DNA from: Actinomycetota bacterium
GTDB lineage: Bacteria; Actinomycetota; Acidimicrobiia; Acidimicrobiales; JAFATL01
DNA length: 6,803 bases
Reading direction: 5' to 3'
Assembly: GCA_019243975.1 (NCBI GenBank)
Contig: JAFATL010000142.1
Coordinates: 1-6,803 of the forward strand
Part shown: piece by piece, positions 1 to 6,360 of the stretch
How positions within the stretch are numbered: position 1 is the first letter of the stretch
How the letters are laid out: every line of letters starts with the position of its first letter
Position numbers and translations under genes: made by a program
Notes under the pieces: model-generated
What the model saw: the letters and a program-made list of their open reading frames with translations, nothing else
Databases searched by the model: none
Told to the model about the DNA's origin: nothing

Positions 1-297
1 CTCGATCAACCACCCCATCCCCGCCGCCACCGCCAGGGTGATCGGCACGGCCGCCCAGAACGACAGGTGCACCGTGCCGTGGGCGTGGATGTGCAGGTAC
101 AGCACGTTGAGGTTGAAGCTCAGGCGCTTGCCGCTGACGAGGTTGTAATGGAAGAAGGCGAGGAACGCGGCCATGCCGCCGTAGGCGAAGTTCGGCACGC
201 GCGTGGCCTTGTAGATCAGGACCAGACCGAGGGCGAGCAGCGCGTACACGGCGCCACTCACCAGTCCGCCAGACAGGATCGAGAACGTGGTGTGCAC
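1..297 (-). CDS. LivH-type branched-chain amino acid ABC transporter permease, partial (N-terminal 99 residues)
   Basis: This is the first third of an integral-membrane permease of the branched-chain amino acid ABC importer family; the rest lies beyond base 1. Translation from the GTG at 297-295 gives an opening helix (about residues 7-30) with the family pattern GLVSGAVYALLALGLVLIYK. It is followed by ATRVPNFAYGG (residues 31-41), matching the family's RVxNFAHG-type signature, and further hydrophobic segments near 42-53 and 78-98. The start is well fixed: an in-frame TGA lies at 321-319 and this GTG is the only usual start codon after it. A GGAG (311-308) sits ten bases upstream. The GTG shares its first base with the TAG of the preceding gene (TAGTG), so translation is coupled. 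The loop at residues 69-77 is unusually His-rich (HIHAHGTVH). The family is recognised with confidence; the substrate cannot be told. Later parts (LivM, LivG, LivF homologues) would be expected further left. Confidence 0.9.
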   Translation of the reverse strand, partial: MHTTFSILSGGLVSGAVYALLALGLVLIYKATRVPNFAYGGMAAFLAFFHYNLVSGKRLSFNLNVLYLHIHAHGTVHLSFWAAVPITLAVAAGMGWLIE

Positions 298-1775
298 TAC
301 GACGCGTCTCCGTCGGGGTCACCGGGGCAGGCGGCGGTGGCGGCCAGGAACCGGCGCGCCCCGAGGTGGGTGAGGAACGCCCACACCAACACGCCGAGCA
401 GGCCGAAGAACCACTTGGCGCCGGCGCCCATGCGGTACGGGAGGATGGCGGCCGCCGGCGCGGCCCGGCGCGTCGTCGGCGCAGCCGTCGCCGCCGGTGC
501 GGTCGCCGACGGCGGGGTCGCCGACAGTGAGGGCAGCGTTCCGGTGCCGCTACCGGTCGCGGGTGCGGCACTGAAGGTCGAGCCGAGGACGCCACTGCCG
601 GCGCCCGGCGTCGAATCGGCCAGATCGCCCAATCCGAAGCCGCCCACCTCGGCGTGGGCCGACGCACTCGTGTAGGCGAAGCCGACCAGCACCTGGGCCC
701 GCTCGGGGCTGAAGTTGTCGAGGTTGTCGGTGACGCTGCGCGGCATGTCGCACACGACGAGCAGGCCGCCCCGGTACGACGCACCCAACGTGCCGTCGGG
801 CTTCACGCCCAGCTCCGGCTGCGGCCGCGAGAACAGGAACCCCTGCGGGAACTCGGCGGGCGACCCGACCAAGGTCAGCGAGCACCCCAACGCCTTGATG
901 GCGGCGTTGGCCGCCGCCAGCGTCGACTGCGCGGCTGACGAGTCGACGGGGACCGTCTGTCCGGCGACCGTGAGGTCGACCGTTTCCTTGCCGTCGGTGA
1001 TGGCGCTGGCGACGCTGAAGGTGACGCCGCCGGCATCGATGTCGTTCAACGCGATGGCGGCCCGGCTGGTGGCGCCACCGGCTTTGCCGTTGGTGGCCGA
1101 ATGGCCGGAAGCGACGACCGATCCGATCTTCACTGCACCGCCGCCGATGGAGACGTTCGAGGCGCGCGACGCACTGGACGCGTCGAGCGTGTCCTTGACC
1201 GTGTGCGCGAGCGCGTCGCCGCCCACCTGCCCGGCGGTGAGCACGGGGCCCAGCGCCTCGCTGGCGGTGCCGGGACCGCCCACGCTGACGCTCGAGGAGT
1301 GGAGCTCGGCCGAGGGGCCGGCGCCACACTGCGCGGTGGCGTAGCCCGTACGAGGCAGCCCGGCCGTCTCACCCTGGGTGTCGGTCGGGAAGAAGAAGTG
1401 GGTGTCGACCAGGCTGCCCGGATAGAAGCACTCGGTCTGCGGCAGCGAACGCACGGGATGGCCCGTGCCCTGGGGATCGATGTACTTGCCGCCGACGACC
1501 GCATCCATCTCTGTCGGCGCGGCGGCGATGCCCTTGGCGTTCTCGCCCGCCTTCGACCGGCGCGCCTCACCACTGACGTGGGCGATCGTGCCCGAGCCCG
1601 CGGGCAGCGGCAGGTCGTACTCGACGCGCATGGCGTAGGACTCGGCCTGGCCCGAGATCACGCCGTCGGGCCCGACGGCGGCCGGGCCATCGGCCCGGGC
1701 CGGACCCATCAACGCCACCGGCAGCACGAGGAGCGCGACCGACGCAGCCGCGGCGGCGAGGCGGAACGGCTTCAT
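297..1775 (-). CDS. Secreted, C-terminally membrane-anchored protein of unknown function
   Basis: A 492-residue protein I cannot assign to a named family. Residues 1-28 form a Sec signal peptide: MKPFR, a hydrophobic core at 6-23, and an ARA cleavage motif before Asp29. The mature part is rich in Gly, Ala, Ser, Thr and Val. Residues about 200-275 alternate small and beta-branched residues (NVSIGGGAVKIGSVVASG, later GGVTFSV and VDLTVAGQTVPVD), which suggests a beta-sheet-rich extracellular domain. Four cysteines (116, 150, 298, 342) could make two disulfides. A Pro/Ala/Thr-rich linker (about 402-445) leads to one transmembrane helix (about 454-472, WFFGLLGVLVWAF) and a short tail with Arg474-Arg475. 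The ATG at 1775 overlaps the previous stop (ATGA), and a GAGGG lies seven bases upstream. The frame stays open for another 246 codons to 2513, but that part is antisense-type shadow of the upstream gene. By position it is likely an accessory of the ABC transporter, exposed outside the cell membrane. Confidence 0.88.
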   Translation of the reverse strand: MKPFRLAAAAASVALLVLPVALMGPARADGPAAVGPDGVISGQAESYAMRVEYDLPLPAGSGTIAHVSGEARRSKAGENAKGIAAAPTEMDAVVGGKYIDPQGTGHPVRSLPQTECFYPGSLVDTHFFFPTDTQGETAGLPRTGYATAQCGAGPSAELHSSSVSVGGPGTASEALGPVLTAGQVGGDALAHTVKDTLDASSASRASNVSIGGGAVKIGSVVASGHSATNGKAGGATSRAAIALNDIDAGGVTFSVASAITDGKETVDLTVAGQTVPVDSSAAQSTLAAANAAIKALGCSLTLVGSPAEFPQGFLFSRPQPELGVKPDGTLGASYRGGLLVVCDMPRSVTDNLDNFSPERAQVLVGFAYTSASAHAEVGGFGLGDLADSTPGAGSGVLGSTFSAAPATGSGTGTLPSLSATPPSATAPAATAAPTTRRAAPAAAILPYRMGAGAKWFFGLLGVLVWAFLTHLGARRFLAATAACPGDPDGDAS

Positions 1776-2809
1776 CGCCCGTCCCTCGCGGCGAGAGAGT
1801 TCACCGCGCCACGGGTGTACGACACCCCGGCGACGATGTAGGCGAGCACACCGGCGAACAGGCCTCTGGCCACCGCGGCCAGCCACAGTGTGGGCCCAGT
1901 CGGCAGGAACTTCCCGGTGAGGATGCCGACGATGTAGGTCAGCACGGCGATGTAGAGCACGCCCTGGCCCCCGATGGGCGCCTTGGGCGGCACCACCTGC
2001 GCGTCGGCGTCGTCCAGCGTGAGGCGGCCGAGCTCGGCGTCGGTCCCGCCCCACCGGCGCGTCATCGACGCGAACACCAAGGTGAGCGTGACGACCGTGA
2101 TGACGAAGTCGGCGATCACCACCTTGCCCGTCATGCCGTGCGTGCCGGCCGCCGCCGCCCCCGCGCCGCGGACGTAGTCGTGGAAGAGCACCCATGACAG
2201 CGCCGCGTTCACGACCGCTTGCCCGAGGGCGATGGGGACAGCGACCTGCTTCCACGCCCGCTTCCGCAACGACGTCGCCGGCCAGGCGCCACCGAGGGCC
2301 CGGCGCGCCGCGTGCGCGCCCCGATGGCGACCGAGCACCTCGACCACGACCGCAGCCGTTCCGGCCAGACCAGCGAACGCCGCCAGCAACACCACCAGCC
2401 GAGCGCGCTTCCCGTCCAGGGCCACCGCGACCAGACCGGCACCGGCGAGGGCCCACACCGCCGCCAGCGCCGACCATGCCAGCGCCCCGAACCACAGCCG
2501 GCGGGCTCCCCACGGGTCGTCGCGCGGCACCGAGCGGCAGTCGGGCCCGCAGTCGAGCACTGCTTCGGCGGACAACACGTCAGCGGCGCCCGTGTACAGC
2601 GCGTTGACCCACCCCACGAAGACCAAGGCCGCGGCCGCACCGGCCACGACAGCCGCCAGCGCGGCGGGCGACAGCACGTGCGCCGTGGCCCGGCTGGCGG
2701 CCAGCGCCGACACGACCAGGGCGATGACGAACGCGACGATGGCGCCCGCTACGGCGATGCGGCCGAGGTGCTGCGGCAGGGGTCGCGTCTCCACACGTGC
2801 AGTCGCCAT
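1772..2809 (-). CDS. Eight-helix integral membrane protein of unknown family
   Basis: A 345-residue membrane protein without a motif I recognise. Hydrophobic segments fall at about 18-39, 48-71, 105-131, 136-158, 188-208, 229-248, 283-302 and 306-330, giving eight predicted helices. The loop between helices 2 and 3 holds the only two cysteines in a tight pair (C87-G-P-D-C91). The loop between helices 4 and 5 is strongly basic (GRHRGAHAARR, then LRKRAWK), so it is probably cytoplasmic; the loop after helix 6 is acidic (DDADAQ). The ATG at 2809-2807 shares one base with the stop of the binding-protein gene (TGATG), and its own stop overlaps the next start (ATGA), so it is translationally coupled on both sides. 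No Shine-Dalgarno sequence is visible before the start, consistent with coupling. The frame is open further upstream to 3013, but those residues have no protein-like character and overlap the binding-protein gene. It could be an extra membrane component of the transporter. It does not look like LivH or LivM. Confidence 0.88.
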   Translation of the reverse strand: MATARVETRPLPQHLGRIAVAGAIVAFVIALVVSALAASRATAHVLSPAALAAVVAGAAAALVFVGWVNALYTGAADVLSAEAVLDCGPDCRSVPRDDPWGARRLWFGALAWSALAAVWALAGAGLVAVALDGKRARLVVLLAAFAGLAGTAAVVVEVLGRHRGAHAARRALGGAWPATSLRKRAWKQVAVPIALGQAVVNAALSWVLFHDYVRGAGAAAAGTHGMTGKVVIADFVITVVTLTLVFASMTRRWGGTDAELGRLTLDDADAQVVPPKAPIGGQGVLYIAVLTYIVGILTGKFLPTGPTLWLAAVARGLFAGVLAYIVAGVSYTRGAVNSLAARDGR

Positions 2810-4302
2810 CAGAAGGGCGCCGCTGTCTCGCCGGGGACGAAGTACCCGCGACAACCTTGGAAGAACGTCGGCACGCTCTGGCCCGGCGGGATCGGCGAGC
2901 CCACGCCCTGGGGCGTGATCTGGTCCCACCGCAGCGACCCGTCCGGTTGCTTGTGGATCTGGATCACATAGCCGCCGCGGATGCCGATGTGGCACTGCGG
3001 CGAGAACGTCCACTTCGGTTGGTTGTCGCTGTTGGTGAGGCCGGGTCGCCAGTCGGTGAACGTGTTGAGCACGTCCTTCAAGTGGGCGCGCGTGAACTGG
3101 TCACCCAGCTGGCGCATGCCGTCGGCCGCCAGCAGCGCCGACAGGAAGAACCCCATCGTCACCGACGAGTACGTGTCGGTCTTGTTGGAGACCTTCTTCA
3201 CCTCGGCGATGTAGTCGGGGTTCTTGTACTCGTCGGCGAACGCGTCGAACGCGTACGTGCCGATGGAGTAGTCGCCGAGGGCCTGGTGGATCACCGGGAC
3301 GCCGATGAGGTAACCGCCCCACAACTTCGGCGGTTTGTAGCCCTGGATCTGCGCCTCGACCATGCACTGGATCACGTGGCCGGCATCGATCTGGAAGTCG
3401 ACGTAGTCGACCTTGTCGCCGCTCGCCTCGCTGATGCCCTGTGAGCACGACGTCTGGTCGGGCGTGAACGGCACCTCCGCCTTCACGTCGACGCCGTAGG
3501 CCTTCCAGTACGAGGCCACCTTGTCGGCGAACGCCTTGCTGTAGTTGTTGGCGCCGGCGTCGAGGTAGAACACCGACACCGACTTGATGCCGAGCTTCTT
3601 GGCGCCGTACCACGCCATCGACATGGCCGACGTGCTCTGCGGACCGCCGATGCCGAAGTACCACGGGTGGAAGAAGTCCTCGTCGAACTGCCCCTCGAGG
3701 AATACCGGGATGCCGACCTTGTAGGCGTACTCACCCGAGATCGGCGCGTAGCTCATGCTCAGGGCGAAGACGTGGTCGACCTCGACCAGGCGCTTGATGT
3801 TGGCCAGCTGCTTGGCCGGGTCGGCGCCGTCGTCGTAGATCTTCACGCTCAGGCGACGGCCGTTGATGCCGCCGTGGTCGTTGACGTAGTTGACGCCAGC
3901 CGCGAACCCCACGGCGATCTGCTCGCCGTAGGTAGCCGCCGGGCCCGACGTGAAGGTCGACCCGCCGATCTTGACCTCGGTGTCGCTGGCGCCGTCGTCG
4001 TAGGTGACGTGACGGCCAGGGGCGCTGGCAACCCCGGGAAGACGAGCACCGGTGGCGCCGCCCGCCGCTGCCGGCCCCGAAGCGCTGCCCGCCACGGTTC
4101 CCGCCTGAAGCGCTTCGGACGGTATGCCGGAGGACGTCGCCTGCTGGCTGGCCGCCTGGGCAGCCTTCTCGGCCCGGGTCGCACGCACCACCGAGGTGGC
4201 GTCGGCGCCCCCGAGGGCGGCCACGTCCACGAGGATGAGCAGCACGACGACCGCGATGAGATGCACGCGCCAGCGTGCGATCCTCGCCACGGCCGCGTTC
4301 AT
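2809..4302 (-). CDS. Branched-chain amino acid-type ABC transporter substrate-binding protein
   Basis: A 497-residue extracytoplasmic solute-binding protein of the type I periplasmic-binding-protein fold (LivJ/LivK, Peripla_BP_6-like). The binding domain starts near residue 108 with EVKIGGSTFTSGPAATYG, followed by AAGVNYVNDHGGINGRR (134-150) and KIYDDGADPAKQLANIKRLV (154-173), the canonical opening of this family. It runs to about residue 420, and a C-terminal extension follows. The N terminus has a membrane segment (about 14-32) but no lipobox cysteine; an AxA site at 33-35 could allow cleavage, or the helix could remain as an anchor. Residues 36-98 form an Ala/Ser/Gln/Gly-rich linker. Four cysteines (286, 313, 437, 484) may form disulfides. 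The ATG at 4302 is preferred over a TTG 27 codons upstream because a strong AAGGAGG lies ten bases before it. It is the first gene of the coupled cluster. The ligand is unknown; members of this family bind amino acids, amides, urea or aromatic acids. Confidence 0.95.
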   Translation of the reverse strand: MNAAVARIARWRVHLIAVVVLLILVDVAALGGADATSVVRATRAEKAAQAASQQATSSGIPSEALQAGTVAGSASGPAAAGGATGARLPGVASAPGRHVTYDDGASDTEVKIGGSTFTSGPAATYGEQIAVGFAAGVNYVNDHGGINGRRLSVKIYDDGADPAKQLANIKRLVEVDHVFALSMSYAPISGEYAYKVGIPVFLEGQFDEDFFHPWYFGIGGPQSTSAMSMAWYGAKKLGIKSVSVFYLDAGANNYSKAFADKVASYWKAYGVDVKAEVPFTPDQTSCSQGISEASGDKVDYVDFQIDAGHVIQCMVEAQIQGYKPPKLWGGYLIGVPVIHQALGDYSIGTYAFDAFADEYKNPDYIAEVKKVSNKTDTYSSVTMGFFLSALLAADGMRQLGDQFTRAHLKDVLNTFTDWRPGLTNSDNQPKWTFSPQCHIGIRGGYVIQIHKQPDGSLRWDQITPQGVGSPIPPGQSVPTFFQGCRGYFVPGETAAPF

Positions 4303-4312
4303 GCCGCTACGT

Positions 4313-4319
4313 CCTCCTT
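4313..4319 (-). promoter_or_regulatory. Strong Shine-Dalgarno of the substrate-binding-protein gene
   Basis: The minus strand reads AAGGAGG here, a near-perfect match to the anti-Shine-Dalgarno complement, ten bases before the ATG at 4302. It decides the start of the binding-protein gene against the upstream TTG in the same frame, and marks efficient initiation at the head of the coupled cluster. Confidence 0.85.
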
Positions 4320-4345
4320 CGTCCCCGGTGACCGGTGTGTCCGAA

Positions 4346-4367
4346 AACCTGATGCTTACATCAGGTT
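4346..4367. promoter_or_regulatory. Perfect 9-4-9 inverted repeat, candidate operator between divergent genes
   Basis: The sequence AACCTGATG, then CTTA, then CATCAGGTT is a perfect inverted repeat with a four-base centre. It lies in the 101-base gap between the start of the binding-protein gene (minus strand, 4302) and the crotonase gene (plus strand, 4404), about 40 bases from each start. That is where both promoters should be. Size and symmetry fit a site for a dimeric repressor such as a TetR- or GntR-family protein, but no regulator gene is in the window and I cannot match it to a known operator. A transcription terminator is unlikely because both flanking genes point away from it and there is no T-run. 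I could not identify convincing -10/-35 boxes on either strand. Confidence 0.6.
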
Positions 4368-4403
4368 CGACGCCCGGAACCAATCACCTGCTAAGCCGGA
4401 CCA

Positions 4404-5072
4404 ATGTCACTGGTGACGGTCAGCACGCCCGCGGAGGCGGTGGCGCTGCTCACCATTGACCGGGCCGACAAGAAGAACGCCCTGTCGATCGCGGTGCGCG
4501 ACGAGATGAGCGATGCCCTCGACCGCCTCGCCAACGACGAGTCCGTCAAGGTCGTGGTCGTCACCGGTGCGGGCGACGTGTTCTCCGCCGGCTTCGACCT
4601 GAAGGAATTCGAGCGCCTCGACGACGAGGCCTACGCGGCGACGCTGTGGGCGTCGTCGGACCGGTGGCACCGGACCCTCATCGAGTTCCCCCTCCCGACG
4701 ATCGCCGCCATCAACGGCGCGGCGCTGGCGGGCGGCTTCGACCTGGCCGTCCTGTGCGACATCCGCATCGCGTCGACGGCGGCCCGCTTCGCCCACCCCG
4801 AGCAGTCGTTCAGCGACGTCGTCTACGGCCCGCTCCACGACCTGGTGGGCGGTGCGGTCGCACGCGACCTCGCCCTGACCGGACGCGCGGTCACCGTCGA
4901 CGAGGCGCTGGCCCTCCGGCTCGTCACGCGTGTGGTCGCGCCGGAGCAACTGCTCGAGGAGGCACTGCTCACGGCCGCGCAAATCGCTCGCGCCCCGCGC
5001 GAGAACCTGCGCCGCACCAAGGCCAAGGCCATTCGTCGCGCCGCCGTCGCCGGTGCGACCTTGGACCTCTAA
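4404..5072 (+). CDS. Enoyl-CoA hydratase/isomerase (crotonase) family protein, short form
   Basis: A 222-residue cytoplasmic crotonase-fold protein, expected to act on an acyl-CoA thioester. The N-terminal part (LLTIDRADKKNALS, 15-28) and FSAGFDLKEF (60-69) carry the first half of the oxyanion hole. INGAALAGGFDLAVLCDIRI (103-122) carries the second, and FAHPEQSF (129-136) follows. In rat mitochondrial hydratase the two catalytic acids are Glu144 (in GGCEL) and Glu164 (in QPE). Here the first aligns with Asp113 and the second with Glu133, so hydratase activity is uncertain and isomerase or another crotonase reaction is possible. The protein ends at TLDL, some 30-40 residues before the usual family end, so the C-terminal helices are missing or reduced. 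No frameshifted continuation is visible. The ATG has no clear Shine-Dalgarno sequence. The gene is divergent from the transporter cluster and may share its operator. Confidence 0.94.
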   Translation: MSLVTVSTPAEAVALLTIDRADKKNALSIAVRDEMSDALDRLANDESVKVVVVTGAGDVFSAGFDLKEFERLDDEAYAATLWASSDRWHRTLIEFPLPTIAAINGAALAGGFDLAVLCDIRIASTAARFAHPEQSFSDVVYGPLHDLVGGAVARDLALTGRAVTVDEALALRLVTRVVAPEQLLEEALLTAAQIARAPRENLRRTKAKAIRRAAVAGATLDL

Positions 5073-5073
5073 G

Positions 5074-5271
5074 TCAGTCCGGACGCAGCTCCGCCTCGTC
5101 GAAACTGAGGGGGAGGACCCGCCGGTCGGACTGGCGACGCAACCGGTAGCGCGCGCCGCGGGCACCCGGGCGGCGCTCAGCGACCTCGAAGCCCGACACC
5201 CACGCTTGGTCGAAGCGGTTGCGGACCTGCACAGCCGTCCCTCTGGAGGGATGCCATGGCTGTTCAGGCAT
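5074..5271 (-). CDS. Small conserved-looking protein of 65 residues, unknown function
   Basis: A 65-residue soluble protein. The body reads TAVQVRNRFDQAWVSGFEVA, a short gap, then RYRLRRQSDRRVLPLSF and a final acidic DEAELRPD. This resembles small actinobacterial proteins I recall with the pattern V-NRF-W-GFEV then YRLRR-SD-VLP-F, whose role is unknown to me; the alternating strands suggest a small beta-barrel-like fold. No membrane segment or cysteine is present. The ATG at 5271 follows a good GAGGAG Shine-Dalgarno sequence about five bases upstream, supporting a real gene. It lies tail-to-tail with the crotonase gene, one base separating the two stop codons, so there is no room for an ordinary terminator between them. 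It is in the same direction as the YihY-family gene, 101 bases downstream of that gene's stop. Confidence 0.78.
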   Translation of the reverse strand: MPEQPWHPSRGTAVQVRNRFDQAWVSGFEVAERRPGARGARYRLRRQSDRRVLPLSFDEAELRPD

Positions 5272-5372
5272 GTGGTCTCCTCTCGCTCGGTATCTCGGAG
5301 AGCCCCCCGCCCCGTGCTGATCGGTGACGTGACGGAGAGTACTCCCGGAATTTCGAGAGTCAAGACTGGTAT

Positions 5373-6332
5373 TCAGCCAGCCCGGCGGTCCCGTTCGAAG
5401 CGCACGCGAACGTCCTCGTCAGGACGCCGTTCTTCCATTTCGGCCAGTTGTCGCAACGCCGCTTCGTCCGCGGACGTCGGCGCGTCGGCGACCAAACTGC
5501 GCGGCCACAACCGGTCTGCCAGCACGACGTTGACCTCGGCCGCCAGCAACGTGACCTGGGCCTGCAAGTAGAGCCACGACAACAGGCCGATCACCATGGC
5601 GAACAGCCCGTACGTCTGGCTCGCGCCCGAAAGCTGGTGCCCGACGTAGTAACCGCCCACCGCCTGCAGCACGGCGCCGGCTACTGCGCCGATCAACGCA
5701 CCCGGCACCAGCTTGCGCCAACCGACGTGTGCCACCGTCAGCAGGCGGAACGCCGCGAGGTAGAGCGCCCCGTTGATGGCAAGTGAGATGGCAATGCCCG
5801 CCACCTTGAAGGGCCAGCCGTGCGAACTCCCACCGGCCGCACCCGCGGCCACGGTGCTGAGGATGATGCCGACGCCCAGCACGACGAGCAGCAGGAGGGC
5901 GCGCACCCGCGAGTTGATGAAGTTGGGCCGCGTCTTGCGGGGGACGCCCCACACCGTGTCCATCGCGGATTGGGCGGCCTGCACGCCGCCAATGCCACCC
6001 CAGAGCGAGCCGGCGATGCCGATGACCAGGGCCAGGCCGCTGCCCTTGAGCGAGTGGACGCGGAGCTGCTGGCCGATGACCGGGAAGCGGCCGAGGACTG
6101 AGTGAACGACGTTGTCCTGGAACCGACTGTGGGCGCCGAGGAAGAACCCGAGCAGCGTCACGAAGACGAGCAGCAACGGGAACAGGGAGAAGAAGCCGTA
6201 GTAAGCGATGAGCGCCGCGTGCTTGCCGGCCTCGTCGTCGCCGAACTTCTTGAACACACCGACGCCGACGGCCGTGAACCGGTGGCTCCGTTGGAACCGG
6301 TCGAGTCGTTCGAGCAGCTTCCGCGGCGCCAC
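5373..6332 (-). CDS. YihY/BrkB-family integral membrane protein
   Basis: A 319-residue inner-membrane protein of the YihY/virulence factor BrkB family (once misnamed ribonuclease BN). The family's N-terminal region is clear: a basic amphipathic start, FKKFGDDEAGKHAALIAYYG (27-46), then FFSLFPLLLVFVTLLGFFLG. Predicted helices lie at about 39-67, 97-118, 143-167, 174-198, 208-230 and 241-270. Other typical stretches are AQSAMDTVWGVPRK (120-133) and YGLFAMVIGLLSWLYLQAQV (241-260), followed by LLAAEVN. A charged cytoplasmic tail (about 285-319, ending in ERDRRAG) closes it. Length and helix number fit the family. The start is the GTG at 6332, since a TGA lies two codons upstream; its Shine-Dalgarno is weak. 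Proteins of this family are widespread and their biochemical role is not established. It stands alone or heads a short transcript that includes the 65-residue gene. Confidence 0.95.
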   Translation of the reverse strand: MAPRKLLERLDRFQRSHRFTAVGVGVFKKFGDDEAGKHAALIAYYGFFSLFPLLLVFVTLLGFFLGAHSRFQDNVVHSVLGRFPVIGQQLRVHSLKGSGLALVIGIAGSLWGGIGGVQAAQSAMDTVWGVPRKTRPNFINSRVRALLLLVVLGVGIILSTVAAGAAGGSSHGWPFKVAGIAISLAINGALYLAAFRLLTVAHVGWRKLVPGALIGAVAGAVLQAVGGYYVGHQLSGASQTYGLFAMVIGLLSWLYLQAQVTLLAAEVNVVLADRLWPRSLVADAPTSADEAALRQLAEMEERRPDEDVRVRFERDRRAG

Positions 6333-6360
6333 GCCTCACAAGTACCCATTCCGCCTGGCA

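Noticed and set aside
67..675. Plus-strand 202-codon frame over the permease and secreted-protein genes
   Set aside because: It crosses two recognised minus-strand genes, and its translation is Val/Ala/Arg-rich without family features.
1776..2513. N-terminal extension of the secreted protein (246 more open codons)
   Set aside because: The extension overlaps the eight-helix protein gene in another frame and is Gly/Arg-rich without protein character. The start at 1775 has a signal peptide, a Shine-Dalgarno sequence and an ATGA overlap.
2810..3013. 68-codon extension of the eight-helix protein
   Set aside because: It lies wholly inside the binding-protein gene in another frame, and the residues look random; the ATG at 2809 fits coupling.
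4303..4383. TTG start 27 codons upstream for the binding protein
   Set aside because: It would place coding sequence over the palindrome and the strong Shine-Dalgarno sequence that serves the ATG at 4302, and gives no better signal sequence.
4407..5363. 318-codon minus-strand frame opposite the crotonase gene
   Set aside because: It is antisense to a clear crotonase gene and covers the 65-residue gene in another frame; composition is typical of GC-rich shadow frames.
5272..5372. Terminator or promoter between the YihY-family and 65-residue genes
   Set aside because: I found only short direct repeats (CTCGG twice) and an 8-base palindrome (GAGTACTC), with no stable hairpin plus T-run and no convincing -10/-35 pair.
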